From the NCBI GenBank assembly GCA_003222755.1, contig QHXA01000131.1:459-7487 (forward strand): 7,029 bases of DNA, given 5' to 3'. The position numbers were made by a program, and so were the translations under genes. Below the pieces are notes generated by a model that was not told where the DNA came from, ran no database searches, and saw nothing but the letters and a program-made list of their open reading frames with translations. This document shows, one piece after another, positions 6,290 through 7,029 of the stretch (within the stretch, counting starts at the first letter, position 1; each line of letters opens with the position of its first letter). The stretch comes from Acidobacteriota bacterium. GTDB lineage: Bacteria; Acidobacteriota; Terriglobia; 20CM-2-55-15.

Positions 6290-6306
6290 GCACCCCGAAG
6301 GGGTGC
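6290..6306 (+). terminator. Short GC hairpin directly after the permease gene
   Basis: GCACCCC (6290-6296) pairs with GGGGTGC (6300-6306) around a GAA loop, starting 4 nt after the operon's last stop. No T-run follows. It may protect the 3' end or act together with the next hairpin. Confidence 0.4.
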
Positions 6307-6317
6307 AGGGAAATTAG

Positions 6318-6348
6318 CCAGGGGTACGCGTTTTTTGCGTACCCCTGG
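6318..6348. terminator. Strong hairpin between the convergent permease and deaminase genes
   Basis: A perfect 12-bp stem (6318-6329 with 6337-6348) closes a GTTTTTT loop. It lies 31 bp after the permease stop and 7 bp from the deaminase stop, so it could end both messages. The T-run is in the loop and not after the stem, which is not the standard intrinsic-terminator arrangement. A dispersed repeat is the alternative. Confidence 0.5.
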
Positions 6349-6354
6349 TATACG

Positions 6355-6792
6355 TCACACCCCAATATCTTCATTCCATAACACCGGACTTGAACGGATG
6401 AACTCGCCCATCAGTTCGATGCACCTCTGGTCCTGAAGCACATCAATGACGACACCGCGAGAACGAAGCAGCGCTTCCTCTCCAACAAAGGTCTGGTTTT
6501 CACCGATCACCACGCGCGGTATTCCATAAAGAAGGATTGCGCCGCTGCACATCGCGCATGGCGACAGCGTCGTATAAATCGTGCATTCGCCGTATACACG
6601 CGCCGGCCGGCGGCCGGCATTTTCCAGGGCATCCATTTCGGCGTGGAGCACGACGCTTCCCTTCTGCACCCGGCGATTGTGTCCTCTGCCGATGATTTTT
6701 CCTTGATGCACGAGGACAGAGCCGATCGGAATGCCGCCCTCGCGCAATCCTTGTTCGGCTTCCTCAATTGCGGCTTTCAGGAATTCATTCAT
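6355..6792 (-). CDS. Cytosine deaminase, yeast Fcy1-like (zinc-dependent CDA fold)
   Basis: This 145-residue cytosine/guanine/tRNA-adenosine-type deaminase has its zinc site in LHAEM (His50, catalytic proton-shuttle Glu52) and SPCAMC (Cys79, Cys82). Against yeast Fcy1, recalled from memory, the likeness runs almost end to end: EEAEQGLREGGIPIG, GRGHNRRVQKGS, IYTTLSPCAMCSGAILLYGI, a GEN segment, and the C-terminal WNEDIG (yeast WFEDIG). This points to conversion of cytosine to uracil rather than tRNA editing (TadA) or guanine deamination. Free-living bacteria more often use the unrelated amidohydrolase CodA. ATG 6792 is the first possible start, since TGA lies two codons upstream in frame. No good Shine-Dalgarno is seen. 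It follows the small ORF by 12 nt and converges on the transporter operon. Confidence 0.88.
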   Translation of the reverse strand: MNEFLKAAIEEAEQGLREGGIPIGSVLVHQGKIIGRGHNRRVQKGSVVLHAEMDALENAGRRPARVYGECTIYTTLSPCAMCSGAILLYGIPRVVIGENQTFVGEEALLRSRGVVIDVLQDQRCIELMGEFIRSSPVLWNEDIGV

Positions 6793-6804
6793 TGATCACT
6801 GCCG

Positions 6805-6936
6805 TCATCGCAGTTCAACAAGCGCGCCATCGAGGTCCAGCTTCGACGGCTGCTGTTGGCCTTGCGTGTAGGCGACCCAAAGTGCGCCACCTAAGACAAC
6901 CGCCACAATCAAACGGGCAATAGAGTTCTTTTTCAT
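6805..6936 (-). CDS. Small membrane or secreted protein of unknown function (43 aa)
   Basis: ATG 6936 opens a 43-codon frame starting MKKNSIARLIVAVVLGGALW and ending in LDLDGALVELR before TGA. It has a basic start (MKKN, R8) and a hydrophobic stretch at about residues 6-24. A glutamine-rich linker (QGQQQPSK) and a short polar tail follow. This fits a signal-anchor or an uncleaved single-span protein. It ends 12 nt before the deaminase start, so the two may be co-transcribed. I do not recognise it. It could be the N-terminal remnant of a longer exported protein whose remainder was lost. No clear Shine-Dalgarno precedes it. Confidence 0.5.
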   Translation of the reverse strand: MKKNSIARLIVAVVLGGALWVAYTQGQQQPSKLDLDGALVELR

Positions 6937-6959
6937 GGGCCGTATTATTTACGTGAAAT

Positions 6960-6980
6960 TTTGGGACAGGTCACTAAATT
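6960..6980. repeat. Possible dispersed short repeat in the divergent leader
   Basis: The plus strand contains TTGGGACAGGTCACTAAATT; its complement reads AATTTAGTGACCTGTCCCAA. From memory, variants of TAGTGACCTGTCCC recur between genes in many proteobacterial and soil genomes. One copy in one window cannot establish this. Confidence 0.25.
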
Positions 6981-6987
6981 TGTACGT

Positions 6988-7029
6988 GTGAAACAAGTGC
7001 TAAAGATTGCATTAGCCGTTGTTCAGATT
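6988..7029 (+). CDS. Possible start of a plus-strand exported protein, cut by the window edge
   Basis: GTG 6988 opens a frame reading MKQVLKIALAVVQI to the end of the window. That resembles a signal peptide (basic start, then hydrophobic core). It is divergent from the small ORF at 6936. No Shine-Dalgarno is visible and only 14 codons can be seen, so this is tentative. Confidence 0.3.
   Translation, partial: MKQVLKIALAVVQI

Overview
The window looks like a piece of a bacterial chromosome with moderately high GC. It is compact and carries a catabolism-plus-uptake gene cluster. The mix is DHDPS-family lyase, HIBADH-family dehydrogenase, carboxymuconolactone decarboxylase family, MmgE/PrpD, a NitT/TauT-type ABC importer and a yeast-type cytosine deaminase. 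This mix is common in soil or rhizosphere heterotrophs. The dispersed-repeat-like palindromes between genes recall Acidobacteriota and similar soil lineages. That assignment is an impression, not something the sequence proves.

Layout. (1) 1-891, plus strand: 3' part of a dihydrodipicolinate synthase (DHDPS)-family gene, interrupted by an in-frame TGA at 61-63. (2) 924-970: a 21-bp perfect inverted repeat between convergent genes. (3) 992-2267, minus strand: a two-gene unit, a CMD-family protein followed by a 3-hydroxyisobutyrate-dehydrogenase-like enzyme overlapping it by 8 bp. (4) 2268-2421: a divergent intergenic region holding a GC-rich hairpin and a 19-bp-armed palindrome with 9-bp tandem units. 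(5) 2422-6286, plus strand: a tight four-gene operon of MmgE/PrpD protein, lipoprotein substrate-binding protein, ABC ATPase and permease. Each downstream gene overlaps the one before it (17, 1 and 8 bp). (6) 6290-6348: two hairpins between convergent genes. (7) 6355-6936, minus strand: a cytosine deaminase close to yeast Fcy1 in sequence, preceded by a 43-residue single-TM small ORF. (8) 6937-7029: a short divergent region with a possible gene start running off the edge.

The four-gene operon suggests import of a small organic solute by an SsuABC/TauABC-like transporter and its processing by an MmgE/PrpD-type dehydratase or isomerase. The divergent CMD-HIBADH pair and the flanking lyase remnant would fit further steps on a carboxylic-acid intermediate. 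The substrate cannot be read from the sequence. I see no defence system, CRISPR array, rRNA, tRNA or intact mobile element. The more unusual items are the nonsense-interrupted lyase, the long palindromes at the gene junctions, and the coupling of MmgE/PrpD to a NitT/TauT importer.
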